Positions 9,513 through 18,795 of a stretch of DNA of 64,000 nucleotides are shown here, piece by piece (position 1 is the first letter of the stretch; each line of letters starts with the position of its first letter). The position numbers were made by a program, and so were the translations under genes. Below the pieces are notes generated by a model. It saw only the letters and a list, made by a program, of their open reading frames with translations. It did not search any database and was not told the DNA's origin. The stretch comes from Nitrospira_D sp019636945 (lineage in GTDB: Bacteria; Nitrospirota; Nitrospiria; Nitrospirales; Nitrospiraceae). Location of the stretch: the NCBI RefSeq assembly GCF_047338595.1, contig NZ_JBLFBO010000007.1, positions 90,216 through 154,215 on the forward strand. Direction: 5' to 3'.

Positions 9513-10541
9513 CTAGGTCGTGGCTCCGACCGGGACAATCCCGAGTGCCTCACGGAGGCGGAGAAACGTTGTCTCGATCGCCATTTGTACGTTCAAGTGT
9601 CGGGTGGCTTGCTGCGCGTGTTTTTCAATGTCGTTCAAGAGGGTCAGGAGAAGGTCAATGTCTGCTCGGCCGGCGAATCGTTTCAAGTGGGGCACTTGAT
9701 CGAGATGAAGGATCTGGTCGCGATCTCCATCCACGAGGACAATCACAAGGTCACGGATCCATCGCGTCAGCCAGCTCAAGGTCTCCGCTCCCCGGTCTGA
9801 TTTGGCCAAGGTTTCAGACGCCGATAGGATGGTGGTGCTGGAGGTCAATGATTCGGGTTTCACCAATGTCAGGCACTCCTGTTGACGTGCGCGAACCTCT
9901 GCCACGTTCATGGTGAGTGCCTCTCCGATGCGGCTGTCGGTCAGCAGCGCCAGAAATCGAGCGTCATCGGGTGGAAGCTCTCGCTTGAGAATCAGTGCGG
10001 CTTCCACTTGTGTTCGAGCCGGGGAGGTAAAGCGAAGGGCTTGGCAACGTGACCGAATCGTGATGGGGAGTGCGTGGAGCCGACTGGTGACTAAGATAAA
10101 CAGACTATGACCCGGAGGCTCCTCCAATGTCTTGAGTAGGGCATTGGCTGCGCCGATGGTCATTCGATCCGCATCATCAATCAGGCAGATCTTTTGCTCG
10201 CCGATAAGAGGCCGATAAACAAACTGCTGTTCGAGTTCTCGGATCTGCTCAATCTTGATTTGGGGTGTCGCCGCTTCCGCATCGGGCTCGATGACAAAAT
10301 AATCGGGATGCGTCTGAGCCGCGACCTGCAAGCAAGAGCGGCATTGGCCGCAACTATCCGGGGACTCAGTGAGCACTGGGCGGTCACAATTCAAGACCTG
10401 CGCCAGCCTCACGGCGGTCATGCGCTTGCCAATGTGGGCATCGCCGTGGAAGAGATAGGCGTGAGCGAGTCTCTTATTGGCCAGACTAGCCTGGAGGAGA
10501 GAAATGGACTGCTCGTGGCCTGTAATCTCAGTAAACGGCAT
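9513..10541 (-). CDS. holB: DNA polymerase III delta-prime subunit
   Basis: Clamp-loader subunit of the replicative polymerase. The N-terminal AAA+ domain has a degenerate P-loop (GDAHIGKRMTA), as expected for delta-prime, which does not hydrolyse ATP. It also has a zinc module (CGQCRSC then THPDYF), a Walker-B-like segment (KICLIDDADRM) and the sensor region ANALLKTLEEPP. Length (342 residues) is normal. Only three bases separate it from tmk, the usual tmk-holB pairing. Confidence 0.93.
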   Translation of the reverse strand: MPFTEITGHEQSISLLQASLANKRLAHAYLFHGDAHIGKRMTAVRLAQVLNCDRPVLTESPDSCGQCRSCLQVAAQTHPDYFVIEPDAEAATPQIKIEQIRELEQQFVYRPLIGEQKICLIDDADRMTIGAANALLKTLEEPPGHSLFILVTSRLHALPITIRSRCQALRFTSPARTQVEAALILKRELPPDDARFLALLTDSRIGEALTMNVAEVRARQQECLTLVKPESLTSSTTILSASETLAKSDRGAETLSWLTRWIRDLVIVLVDGDRDQILHLDQVPHLKRFAGRADIDLLLTLLNDIEKHAQQATRHLNVQMAIETTFLRLREALGIVPVGATT

Positions 10542-10544
10542 AGG

Positions 10545-11219
10545 CTATCGCTGTCGCAGCTGTTGTATGCGGTGTGCTGTGAGCCAACGGGTAATGACTT
10601 CCAGCACGTTCTGTTGGACGGACTCTAGAGGAAGAGAGGCGTCAAAGACAACCATGCGCCGGGGTTCTTGCCGGGCGAGGGTCCGAAATCCAGCTCGTAC
10701 CTTCTCGTGAAACTGGGTTGCTTCTCGATCAAGACGGTTCTGGGAGGAGCGTTGGCTTCGCCGTCGCGTCAGTCCGATACGAACCGGCACGTCAAAGAGC
10801 AGCGTCAAATGTGGAACAAGTTTTCCGGTTGCCCACTTGTTCATCGTGCGCAAGATCCGGAGGTCCAATCCCCGTCCATAGCCTTGATAGGCCATTGTCG
10901 AGTCTGAGAAACGGTCGCATACGACGATCATTCCCTGTTGGAGGGCCGGCTTGATCACATGATCGACATGTTGGCGCCTGGCCGCAAGGATAAGCCACAC
11001 CTCGGTTTCTGGAGCAATGGTTTCCGAGGAATGGTCGAGGAGGAGGCTGCGTAGTTGTTCGGCGAGAAGTGTCCCTCCTGGCTCTCGAGTGTGGAGGACG
11101 TGCCGGCCCTGTGCTGTCAGCCAGTCACAAAGTCTGCGGGCCTGCGTGGTTTTTCCGCTTCCTTCGCCGCCTTCCAGCGTGATGAAGAGACCGGATGATT
11201 TTTGTGTGGCAGGACTCAT
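10545..11219 (-). CDS. tmk: Thymidylate kinase
   Basis: Phosphorylates dTMP to dTDP for DNA synthesis. The P-loop is GGEGSGKTT near the N-terminus. The DR motif is CDRFSDSTMAYQGYGRG, and the lid is the Arg-rich LTRRRSQRSSQNR. I chose the ATG at 11219; an in-frame GTG at 11237 would add six residues but has no better ribosome-binding site. It is the first gene of a minus-strand operon (tmk-holB-metG-secreted protein), divergent from the DUF502 gene. Confidence 0.94.
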   Translation of the reverse strand: MSPATQKSSGLFITLEGGEGSGKTTQARRLCDWLTAQGRHVLHTREPGGTLLAEQLRSLLLDHSSETIAPETEVWLILAARRQHVDHVIKPALQQGMIVVCDRFSDSTMAYQGYGRGLDLRILRTMNKWATGKLVPHLTLLFDVPVRIGLTRRRSQRSSQNRLDREATQFHEKVRAGFRTLARQEPRRMVVFDASLPLESVQQNVLEVITRWLTAHRIQQLRQR

Positions 11220-11347
11220 CGACTCTTTTCTTCGCACGCGTTTTTAAGAGCGGATCCTATGTCAGGTTGCGGGGAATAGCAAGGTGGACCTATTCAGGGA
11301 TCCTTCTCGTTTGTGAGCATAACCCATTGAAATTAACAAGAAAACGC

Positions 11348-11377
11348 TTGCGACGTTTGTTCGGTACTCTGTAAGAT
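11348..11377 (+). promoter_or_regulatory. Candidate sigma-70 promoter for the DUF502 gene
   Basis: TTGCGA at 11348-11353 and TAAGAT at 11372-11377 are spaced by 18 bases, 43 bases before the DUF502 start. The site lies in the divergent gap between tmk and this gene. It is a weak match to the consensus and there is no other support. Confidence 0.35.
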
Positions 11378-11420
11378 GAATCACGGATCGTTCTCCCATT
11401 GAGGATGGGCTGATTTTCTC

Positions 11421-12086
11421 ATGCTGAAGACTGCTCTGCGGCGATATTTTCTGACAGGACTGCTGTTGGTCACCCCTATTTGGGGCACGATTCTCGTTCT
11501 GAAAACTCTGTTCGTGGCACTGGACGGTATCTTGGGCGATGCGATGGCTGAGCTGGTGCCTGATCACTATATTCCCGGGCTTGGCATCGTGACGTTGGTC
11601 TTGCTGATTTTCTTGGTTGGGTTGTTTGCCGCCAACTTCATCGGACGCCAGATCGTCAGTCACTGGGAGGATTGGCTTAATCGGTTGCCTCTGGTCCGAG
11701 GAATTTATTCGACCTTGAAATCCATGATGGATATCCTCTCCTTTTCGGAGCGAGGGTCGTATCGGCGTGTGGTCTTGATCCAGTTTCCCAAGAATGGTCA
11801 TTATTGTTTTGCCTTCGTGACGGGCATGACGAAAGGTGAGACGACGACTTTGGGAGAAGATACGCTGATCCATGTGTATGTGCCGACTTCCCCCAATCCC
11901 ACGTCGGGCTATTTTCTGCTCGTCCCTGAGCGGGAGGTCACGTCGGTTGAGATCAGTATCGAAGAGGCGATGAAGCTGATTGTATCAGGGGGGCTGTATA
12001 CGCCGACCGGCGCTATGGCCTCAGCATTAGCCGAGGCGAAGTGGAGTCAGATTAAACAGCCGGATGCTAGTGTGCCGATCGGATAA
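11421..12086 (+). CDS. DUF502 family membrane protein
   Basis: Integral membrane protein of 221 residues with two strong membrane segments (about 10-30 and 58-80) and a soluble C-terminal domain. The family marker stretches are present: RRYFLTGLLLVTPIWGT, the LPLVRGIYSTLKSMMD block, and TSPNPTSGYFLLVPEREV. DUF502 proteins are widespread, but their biochemical role is not settled. It begins the plus-strand series and lies 56 bases before glmU. Confidence 0.88.
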   Translation: MLKTALRRYFLTGLLLVTPIWGTILVLKTLFVALDGILGDAMAELVPDHYIPGLGIVTLVLLIFLVGLFAANFIGRQIVSHWEDWLNRLPLVRGIYSTLKSMMDILSFSERGSYRRVVLIQFPKNGHYCFAFVTGMTKGETTTLGEDTLIHVYVPTSPNPTSGYFLLVPEREVTSVEISIEEAMKLIVSGGLYTPTGAMASALAEAKWSQIKQPDASVPIG

Positions 12087-12142
12087 ATCGGGCTCTCCCA
12101 TGGTTCGTTTGAGAAACGCTCATCATCAGGAGAATTCCGCGT

Positions 12143-13738
12143 ATGACGTCAATGGTTGATCAACGAGCAACAGGCGCGCCTATTCCCGGCCTCGGAGTGA
12201 TCGTGATGGCGGCCGGGTTGGGCAAGCGAATGAAGTCCAACCATGTCAAAGTGTTGCATCAGGTCGCGGGGAAGCCGATGGTGCAGTACGCGGTCGACGT
12301 GGCGCTTCGCGTGGCAGGTCACCGTATTGCGGTCGTTGTTGGGCATCAAGCGGAGAAGGTTCGGCATGTCATTGAAGCGGGGATTACCGGCACGCCGGGA
12401 GCGCAGGCGGTGTGTATCGTCGAACAGGCTCAACAGCTAGGGACCGGTCATGCGGTCATGCAAAGCCGTTCCGTGTTTTCTCATGATGATGAGGTATGTC
12501 CGGCACAGTATCTTATTCTGAACGGCGATACGCCCTTGCTGAAGGAATCCACCGTGCGTGAACTTTTGATTGCTCATCAACGAGAGGGGGCGACCGTCAC
12601 CATTCTGACGGCGATTCTGGATGATCCCGGCGGCTATGGGCGGGTGATTCGTCGTGACGCGAGCCATGAGGGGCATGCGCATTCGTCATCGGACGTGCTG
12701 AAGATTGTCGAAGATCGAGATGCCACGTCGGCCGAGCGGGCGAGTAAGGAAATCAATGTGGGCACCTACGTGGTGTCCGGAGCGTTTCTTTTTGAGGCGC
12801 TGGATAAGCTGGAGCCCGACAATGCGCAGGGTGAATACTACCTGACCGATATCGTGCGGATGGCGGTTGCGCAAGGCCGGCGCGTGGCTGCCGTGACGCT
12901 TCAGAATCCCGATGAAGGGTTAGGAGTCAACACCAGGCAGCAGCTGGCAGCAGCAGAACTGGTCGTCCGGCAACAGATTCGGGAACGCTGGCTTGATGCG
13001 GGCGTGACGATGCGAGACCCAGGCTCAGTGTGGATCGATGCAGGCGTGACGATCGGCAAAGATACGGTCCTGTATCCTCATGTCGTCCTTGAGGGGAACA
13101 CGGTGATCGGTGAGGAGACCTCGATCCGTTCTGGGGTTCGGATCACCGATTGCGTGATTGGTAATCATGTTGAGGTGTTGGATTCCTGTGTGCTCGGCCA
13201 ATCATGTATCGAGGACGACGCGCATGTGGGGCCGTTCGTCCATCTTCGTCCCGGTGTCGTGGTGAGGCGGCGAGCGAAGGTCGGAAATTTTGTCGAAATG
13301 AAGAAGACTGAGTTGGGCGAGGGGTCCAAGGCCAATCATCTCAGTTATTTGGGGGATGCCACGATTGCTGAGGGAGTGAATATCGGCGCCGGTACGATTA
13401 CCTGTAACTATGACGGCCTGAAGAAGCATCACACGGTGATCGGGAAGAATGTGTTTCTAGGGAGTGATACCCAGCTTGTTGCGCCGGTCGTGATCGGGGA
13501 TAGAGCCGTGATTGCTGCAGGGACAACCGTGACGCAGAACGTACCTGGCGATTCGTTAGCGATTTCCAGAGTTCCTCAGGTCAATCGGATTGGATGGGTG
13601 GCTAAACGACGGGCTTTGGTGGAAAGGGCTGCACCCAGCGTCGCTTCAGGTAAGACCGCGGTGAAGGGCCCAACCGTAAAAAGACAGAAGGCTTCGGCGA
13701 AGTCGAAGAAAAAGCTTGGGCGGTCATCAAGGGGCTGA
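12143..13738 (+). CDS. glmU: Bifunctional GlmU (uridylyltransferase / acetyltransferase)
   Basis: Makes UDP-GlcNAc: the C-terminal domain acetylates GlcN-1-P and the N-terminal domain transfers UMP. The nucleotidyltransferase signature is MAAGLGKRMKS near residue 30, with LNGDTPLL and VGTYVVSG further on. The left-handed beta-helix runs from about 280 and shows NFVEMKKTELGEGSKANHLS and NIGAGTITCNYDG. At 531 residues it is longer than the usual 450-460. Part of the excess is a Lys/Arg-rich C-terminal tail (KRQKASAKSKKKLGRSSRG). glmS follows 57 bases later. Confidence 0.96.
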   Translation: MTSMVDQRATGAPIPGLGVIVMAAGLGKRMKSNHVKVLHQVAGKPMVQYAVDVALRVAGHRIAVVVGHQAEKVRHVIEAGITGTPGAQAVCIVEQAQQLGTGHAVMQSRSVFSHDDEVCPAQYLILNGDTPLLKESTVRELLIAHQREGATVTILTAILDDPGGYGRVIRRDASHEGHAHSSSDVLKIVEDRDATSAERASKEINVGTYVVSGAFLFEALDKLEPDNAQGEYYLTDIVRMAVAQGRRVAAVTLQNPDEGLGVNTRQQLAAAELVVRQQIRERWLDAGVTMRDPGSVWIDAGVTIGKDTVLYPHVVLEGNTVIGEETSIRSGVRITDCVIGNHVEVLDSCVLGQSCIEDDAHVGPFVHLRPGVVVRRRAKVGNFVEMKKTELGEGSKANHLSYLGDATIAEGVNIGAGTITCNYDGLKKHHTVIGKNVFLGSDTQLVAPVVIGDRAVIAAGTTVTQNVPGDSLAISRVPQVNRIGWVAKRRALVERAAPSVASGKTAVKGPTVKRQKASAKSKKKLGRSSRG

Positions 13739-13795
13739 TCGCGGAACGATAACATCGCGTGTATTGTCTGCCAACCAATAAGGCGGGGTATTGCC

Positions 13796-15625
13796 ATGTG
13801 TGGAATTATTGGATATGTCGGCAACCAGGAAGCTGTGCCGATTCTTATTGGAGGATTGTCCAAGTTAGAGTATCGCGGCTACGATTCATCAGGGGTGGCT
13901 GTCTTACAGGGAGAGAAGATCGCCGTCAAGCGGAGTGTGGGTAAGCTGGTGAATCTCCAGAATGCGCTCAAGGCGAATGGGCTTAATGGCACGGTCGGAA
14001 TCGGCCATACTCGGTGGGCGACGCATGGCAAGCCCTCAGAGCAGAATGCTCACCCACATCGATCGAAGGGTTGCGTGTTGGTGCACAATGGGATCATCGA
14101 AAATTATCAGCAGTTGAAACAACAGCTCGAGAAAGAAGGCTATAAGTTTGTTTCTGAGACCGACACGGAGGTCGTCGCTCATTTGATTGATAAGTATCTT
14201 CAACAGAGAAATAAGCTAGCCGATGCTGTGCGGTTGGCGACGAAAGATGTGAAAGGTAGTTACGCGCTGGCGGTGATGTCGGAGCGGGAGCCGGGAACCT
14301 TGATTGCTGCGCGGTCGGGCTGTCCGCTGGTCGTCGGTCGGACAGCGCATGCATCCTATATCGCCTCCGATGTCATGGCCATGATGGCGCATACGCGGGA
14401 AGTGACCTATCTCGAAGAGGGGGACGTGGCCGTCGTTACCCAGGACGATGTGCAACTGACCGATTCCGATGGTCGGGCTGTCTCACGAAAGGCGTCGAAG
14501 ATCACATGGGATGCATCCGCGGCGGAGAAGAGTGGCTACCCGCACTTCATGCTGAAAGAGATTCATGAACAGCCGCAGACTATTCTGGATACCATGCGAG
14601 GGCGGTATTCCTATGAGACGGGAGAAGCGGATCTCCCGGACATCGGGCTGACACCGAAAGAATTCGCGTCTTTGGAACGGATCTGGATCGTGGCTTGTGG
14701 AACGTCCTGGCATGCCGGCCAGGTCGGGAAATATCTTTTTGAGGAGATGGTCCGGACGCCGGTTCAGGTGGATATTGGCAGCGAGTTTCGCTATCGTGAC
14801 CCGCTTGTCGGTAAGAAGGATTTGTTTATTACGATCTCCCAATCCGGTGAGACGGCTGATACGCTTGCCGCTGCACGAGAGGCCAAGGCCAAGGGCGCGC
14901 GAGTCGTCTCCATTGTGAACGTGGTCGGGAGCACGTTGGCTCGTGAGTCAGATGGAGTCTTGTATACCCATTGCGGGCCGGAGATCGGTGTGGCATCGAC
15001 GAAAGCGTTCACGGCGCAGCTGACCGCGCTCTATCTCCTGGCCTTGCATTTCGCGCGAGTTCGTAATGTGATGAAGGTAGCAGATGGTCAAGCCTGGCTT
15101 GATCGGCTCGTGCGGTTGCCGGTCCTGGTTGAGAGTGTTCTACAGCGGGAAGCCGAAATCGTTGCGATCGCCAAGCGCTACTACAAGAAACGGAATTTTC
15201 TGTTCTTGGGGCGCGGCATCAACTATCCGATCGCGCTGGAGGGCGCACTGAAGCTCAAAGAAATTTCCTATATCCATGCCGAAGGGTATGCGGCCGGCGA
15301 GATGAAACATGGGCCGATTGCGTTGATCGATAAGGATATGCCGGTTGTGGTGTTGGCGCCTCGAGATCGACTATACGACAAGACGGTCAGTAATCTCATG
15401 GAGGTCAAGGCGCGACATGCCCCCGTGATTGCCTTCGTGGCTGAAGGAGAGCGAGAACTCGGTAAGATCGCGGATGCAGTATTTACAGTACCGGATACTC
15501 ATTCGCTCATCTCGCCGATGCTCTTCACGATTCCGCTTCAACTGCTGGCCTATCATATCGCGGTATTGCGGGGGGCGGATGTGGATCAGCCAAGGAACCT
15601 CGCGAAAAGTGTGACGGTGGAATGA
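13796..15625 (+). CDS. glmS: Glutamine-fructose-6-phosphate aminotransferase
   Basis: Makes glucosamine-6-phosphate from fructose-6-phosphate and glutamine, the first step toward UDP-GlcNAc. The start is MCGIIGYVG, exposing the N-terminal nucleophile Cys2 of the glutaminase domain. Two SIS domains follow, with CGTSWHAG, ISQSGETADT and GRGINYPIALEGALKLKE. The 609 residues match typical GlmS. The 57-base gap after glmU is too short for a glmS ribozyme. A GGCGGGG stretch upstream supports the start. Confidence 0.97.
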   Translation: MCGIIGYVGNQEAVPILIGGLSKLEYRGYDSSGVAVLQGEKIAVKRSVGKLVNLQNALKANGLNGTVGIGHTRWATHGKPSEQNAHPHRSKGCVLVHNGIIENYQQLKQQLEKEGYKFVSETDTEVVAHLIDKYLQQRNKLADAVRLATKDVKGSYALAVMSEREPGTLIAARSGCPLVVGRTAHASYIASDVMAMMAHTREVTYLEEGDVAVVTQDDVQLTDSDGRAVSRKASKITWDASAAEKSGYPHFMLKEIHEQPQTILDTMRGRYSYETGEADLPDIGLTPKEFASLERIWIVACGTSWHAGQVGKYLFEEMVRTPVQVDIGSEFRYRDPLVGKKDLFITISQSGETADTLAAAREAKAKGARVVSIVNVVGSTLARESDGVLYTHCGPEIGVASTKAFTAQLTALYLLALHFARVRNVMKVADGQAWLDRLVRLPVLVESVLQREAEIVAIAKRYYKKRNFLFLGRGINYPIALEGALKLKEISYIHAEGYAAGEMKHGPIALIDKDMPVVVLAPRDRLYDKTVSNLMEVKARHAPVIAFVAEGERELGKIADAVFTVPDTHSLISPMLFTIPLQLLAYHIAVLRGADVDQPRNLAKSVTVE

Positions 15626-15737
15626 GGTGTGAAGGCAGGTTCCTCTGCTCGCTCCACGCGCGGCCTCAGAAGCCCCTCGTTGAATGCGCGCAATAAGGGA
15701 CCCTACCTTCACGCCTCATAGGGAAAGGGAAAGTAGA

Positions 15738-16031
15738 GTGGAGATCACACAGCAGGATGTCGAGAAAGTAGCGCAATTGGCGCGATTGGCGCTGACGGCT
15801 TCGGAAAAGGAGACCTTTGCGAAGCAGTTGAGCCAGATTCTTTCGCACGTTGATCAGCTCAATCAGTACGACACAACAGGCATTGAGCCGACCGCCACGG
15901 TGATGGGGCAAGTCAATGTCTTTCGGGCGGATAGTGTGCGCCCCTCTCTTCCGGTGGAGAAAGCGTTGGCCAACGCACCGGAACGTGAATCGGATGGGTT
16001 TGTAGTCCCCAAAATCATAGAGGAGCGTTAA
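15738..16031 (+). CDS. gatC: Aspartyl/glutamyl-tRNA amidotransferase subunit C
   Basis: Small belt subunit that holds GatA and GatB together. The GTG at 15738 is preferred: it follows a purine-rich GGGAAAGGGAAAG and gives the usual VEITQQDVEKVAQLARL start and 97 residues. An in-frame upstream ATG (15684) would add 18 atypical residues. The C-terminal signature is present (LRADS-type segment FRADSVRPSL, ending FVVPKIIEE). panD lies between it and gatA. Confidence 0.92.
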   Translation: MEITQQDVEKVAQLARLALTASEKETFAKQLSQILSHVDQLNQYDTTGIEPTATVMGQVNVFRADSVRPSLPVEKALANAPERESDGFVVPKIIEER

Positions 16032-16101
16032 CCGTCAATGACCGTCTCATCCGTATCTGTTCTGGATGAGATATGACAATCGACGGAAGGCGAGGCAATA
16101 C

Positions 16102-16458
16102 ATGTTTCGACAAATGTTACGTTCAAAGATTCATCGCGCAACTGTGACAGGAGCTCACCTTGAGTACGAAGGAAGTCTGACGATTGATCAAGACTTGATG
16201 GAGGCTGCCGGCATTCTCCCCTATGAAGCCATTGTCTGCTCGAATCTGAATAACGGCGAGCGATTCATGACCTATGCCATCAATGGGGCTCGAGGAAAGG
16301 GAGAGATTATTTTGAACGGTCCTACAGCCAGGAAAGCAGCAGTCGGGGACCAGATCATCATCTTTTGTTATGAGTATTATGGTGAAGAAGAAATCAAGAA
16401 GCACGCGCCCAAGATCGTGCGCGTGAATGAGAAGAATCGAATTGTGGCAGTGAGCTAG
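16102..16458 (+). CDS. panD: Aspartate 1-decarboxylase precursor
   Basis: Converts aspartate to beta-alanine for pantothenate and CoA. The proenzyme self-cleaves between Gly24 and Ser25 (YEGSLTID) to form the pyruvoyl group. Lys9 (LRSKIHRATVT) and the later NGARGKGEIILNGPTARK block are typical. The ATG at 16102 gives the canonical 118 residues; the longer frame from 16066 adds 12 non-family residues. Its position inside the gat genes is unusual and no other pantothenate gene is nearby. Confidence 0.95.
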   Translation: MFRQMLRSKIHRATVTGAHLEYEGSLTIDQDLMEAAGILPYEAIVCSNLNNGERFMTYAINGARGKGEIILNGPTARKAAVGDQIIIFCYEYYGEEEIKKHAPKIVRVNEKNRIVAVS

Positions 16459-16529
16459 CCGGCCCACCGGACGCTGACGGAGGCGGGTATCGGTTTGTTG
16501 TTCACGCGTGTATCGATAATAGGAATGTC

Positions 16530-17996
16530 ATGTCTCTCCACAAGCTAGGTCTCCTCGAACTTCATAAGAAATTTACGGCAGGGGAAGTGACTGCGACAGA
16601 GATCGTGCATGCCTATTTTCTCCGGATCAGTCAGGTGGAACCGAAGGTGAAGGCCTTTGTCACTCAGACAAAAGACTCGGCCTATCAGCAGGCGGAGGAT
16701 TTGGATCAGAAACTCAAAGTGTGGAGAAAGACTCATGCGCTGACCGGAATGCCGCTTGCGGTCAAAGATAATATCTGTACGGATGGTGTGCCTACGACCT
16801 GCAGTTCTCAGATGTTGCGATATTTTGTCCCGCCATACGATGCCACGGTCGTCTCAAGGCTGCGCTCGCAGGAGTATATCTTGGTGGGCAAGACCAATCT
16901 GGATGAATTCGCGATGGGGTCATCGACAGAGAACTCCGCATTTGGCCCCAGCAGAAATCCTTGGAATCTTCACTGTGTGCCGGGTGGATCGAGTGGAGGA
17001 TCGGCAGCGGCGGTGGCCGCGGAGGAATGTGCAGCGGCACTTGGGTCCGACACCGGGGGATCGATCAGGCAGCCGGCTGCTTTCTGTGGTGTGGTGGGAG
17101 TGAAGCCTACCTATGGACGCGTGTCGCGGTACGGGCTCATAGCATTTGCCTCATCGCTTGATCAGATCGGACCAATCACACGTAATGTGCTCGATGCAGC
17201 GTTTCTTCTGCAAGCCATTGCCGGCCACGATCCGATGGATTCCACATCGGTTGATCGTCCTGTGCCGGACTACTTGAAAGCGTTACAGAAGCGTGATCTC
17301 AAAAAGGTGAGGGTTGGCGTACCGGTGGAGTTTTTCACCGAGGGACTTGATCCGGAGGTGGAACAGGCGGTTCGAGCTGCGCTCGGGGAGCTGAGGCAGC
17401 TTGGTGCGGAGGTCAAGGAGGTCCGTCTACCACGGACCGATGCTGCAGTGGCGGTCTATTACGTAATCGCGACAGCAGAGGCCAGCTCAAATCTTGCCCG
17501 CTTCGACGGCGTGAAATTTGGGTTCCGCGCCAAGGAAACGAAAGACCTGCTTGAACTGTATATGAAAACGCGACAGGAAGGGTTCGGGCCGGAAGTCAAA
17601 CGTCGAATTATGCTCGGCACCTATGTTCTCAGCGCAGGGTACTATGATGCCTACTATGGGAAGGCGCAGGCCGTGCGCACGTTGGTCTGTCAGGACTTCG
17701 ACGCCGCATTCAAAGAGGTGGACCTCATTGTCACCCCGGCGACGCCCACACCGGCCTTCAAGCTAGGGGAGAAATGTGAAGATCCCTTGCAGATGTATCT
17801 GTCGGATATTTTCACGATCTCGGTGAATCTGGCAGGGCTTCCGGCGATCGCGCTGCCCTGTGGGTTCAGCAAGGCAGGGCTTCCGATCGGGCTCCAACTG
17901 ATCGGGCGGGCCTTTGAAGAAGACCTAATGCTTCGCGCTGCACATGCCTATGAGCAATCCACAGCATGGCACGGACAGAGACCGTCCATACGGTAA
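16530..17996 (+). CDS. gatA: Aspartyl/glutamyl-tRNA amidotransferase subunit A
   Basis: Amidase subunit of GatCAB. It releases ammonia from glutamine to convert Glu-tRNA-Gln and/or Asp-tRNA-Asn. The Ser-cisSer-Lys triad is visible: Lys in LAVKDNICT (near 75), Ser in GGSSGGSAAAVAA (near 155) and the catalytic Ser in GSDTGGSIRQPAAF (near 175). At 488 residues it is full length. AGGA five bases before the ATG supports the start. Confidence 0.97.
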   Translation: MSLHKLGLLELHKKFTAGEVTATEIVHAYFLRISQVEPKVKAFVTQTKDSAYQQAEDLDQKLKVWRKTHALTGMPLAVKDNICTDGVPTTCSSQMLRYFVPPYDATVVSRLRSQEYILVGKTNLDEFAMGSSTENSAFGPSRNPWNLHCVPGGSSGGSAAAVAAEECAAALGSDTGGSIRQPAAFCGVVGVKPTYGRVSRYGLIAFASSLDQIGPITRNVLDAAFLLQAIAGHDPMDSTSVDRPVPDYLKALQKRDLKKVRVGVPVEFFTEGLDPEVEQAVRAALGELRQLGAEVKEVRLPRTDAAVAVYYVIATAEASSNLARFDGVKFGFRAKETKDLLELYMKTRQEGFGPEVKRRIMLGTYVLSAGYYDAYYGKAQAVRTLVCQDFDAAFKEVDLIVTPATPTPAFKLGEKCEDPLQMYLSDIFTISVNLAGLPAIALPCGFSKAGLPIGLQLIGRAFEEDLMLRAAHAYEQSTAWHGQRPSIR

Positions 17997-18074
17997 GGTC
18001 GAGGCAGGCCAGGGCGTAAGAGAGAGGAAAGAGCCGAGCATGGACGAGATCACCGGTCAGGAAGGCAGGAAGTC

Positions 18075-18482
18075 ATGACGATTGTCGAGATCGCGGCACT
18101 CATTGTAGCGGTCGTGTTTGCCGTGCTGGTTGGATATCTCGTGCCTGTCTTGATGCAAGTTCGAAAGACTGTTGCTGAGTCTGAACGGCTGCTGGCCAAG
18201 ATGAATACGGAGCTGCCGGCCTTGGTGGTTGAATTACGTGCGGTGAGCCAGAACCTCAATGAAGTGACGAGCCAGGCACGCGAGGGTGTCGAGCATGCGG
18301 CTGTCTTATTGCACGCTGTGGGCGAGGTCGGTGAATCGGTGCGGCAAGTACACAATGTCGTGTGTGGGTCAGGCGGAACGCTCTTGAGTAATGTGGCGAG
18401 TATGGTTGCTGGTGTGAAGGCCGCGACCCACGTGGTGCGGGAACGCATGAAGCATGAGGGAGGGGCACACAATGGCGGATGA
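18075..18482 (+). CDS. DUF948-type membrane-anchored coiled-coil protein
   Basis: A 135-residue protein with one N-terminal membrane segment (IAALIVAVVFAVLVGYLVPVL). The rest is a helical, probably coiled-coil region (VRKTVAESERLLAKMNTELP) of the DUF948 type. The function is unknown; the family often sits next to YtxH-type proteins, as here. AGGAAG precedes the ATG. Its end overlaps the next gene by 11 bases, so the two are probably translated together. Confidence 0.75.
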   Translation: MTIVEIAALIVAVVFAVLVGYLVPVLMQVRKTVAESERLLAKMNTELPALVVELRAVSQNLNEVTSQAREGVEHAAVLLHAVGEVGESVRQVHNVVCGSGGTLLSNVASMVAGVKAATHVVRERMKHEGGAHNGG

Positions 18483-18795
18483 ACGAGGAGCTTCGACAGC
18501 GGTGTTGCTAGCGTTTCTCAGCGGTGCGGCTATGGGTGCGGTGATGGGGTTGTTACTGGCGCCGCAAACGGGCAGTGAGTCCCGTGACCGGCTGCGAGGG
18601 TATGCTCGTCGTGCCGAAACCGATTTGCGAGATCTCGCAGGGCGAGCCGGTGAGGCATTTGAAGAAGCCGTTGATCAAGGCAGGGAGTTCGTCGAGTCGA
18701 AACGGTCGGTTCTGCGGGAGGCCTTCGATGCCGGGCGTGAGGCGATGAAGCGTGAACGAGGACACATCCAAGATGAGGGGGCGGAACGCGGATGA
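18472..18795 (+). CDS. YtxH-like membrane protein
   Basis: A 107-residue protein of the YtxH/gas-vesicle-protein-like group. A glycine-rich membrane segment (LLAFLSGAAMGAVMGLLLAPQ) and the hallmark PQTGSESRDRLRGYA are followed by an amphipathic helical tail. The ATG at 18472 has GGAGG upstream; an earlier in-frame ATG at 18454 is less likely. It overlaps DUF948 at the start and gatB at the stop (ATGA), so it is wedged between gatA and gatB. Function is unknown; envelope stress roles are inferred for relatives. Confidence 0.75.
   Translation: MADERGASTAVLLAFLSGAAMGAVMGLLLAPQTGSESRDRLRGYARRAETDLRDLAGRAGEAFEEAVDQGREFVESKRSVLREAFDAGREAMKRERGHIQDEGAERG

Noticed and set aside
13739..13795. Possible glmS ribozyme before glmS
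   Set aside because: The gap is only 57 bases, too short for the ribozyme core, and no conserved ribozyme segments are seen.
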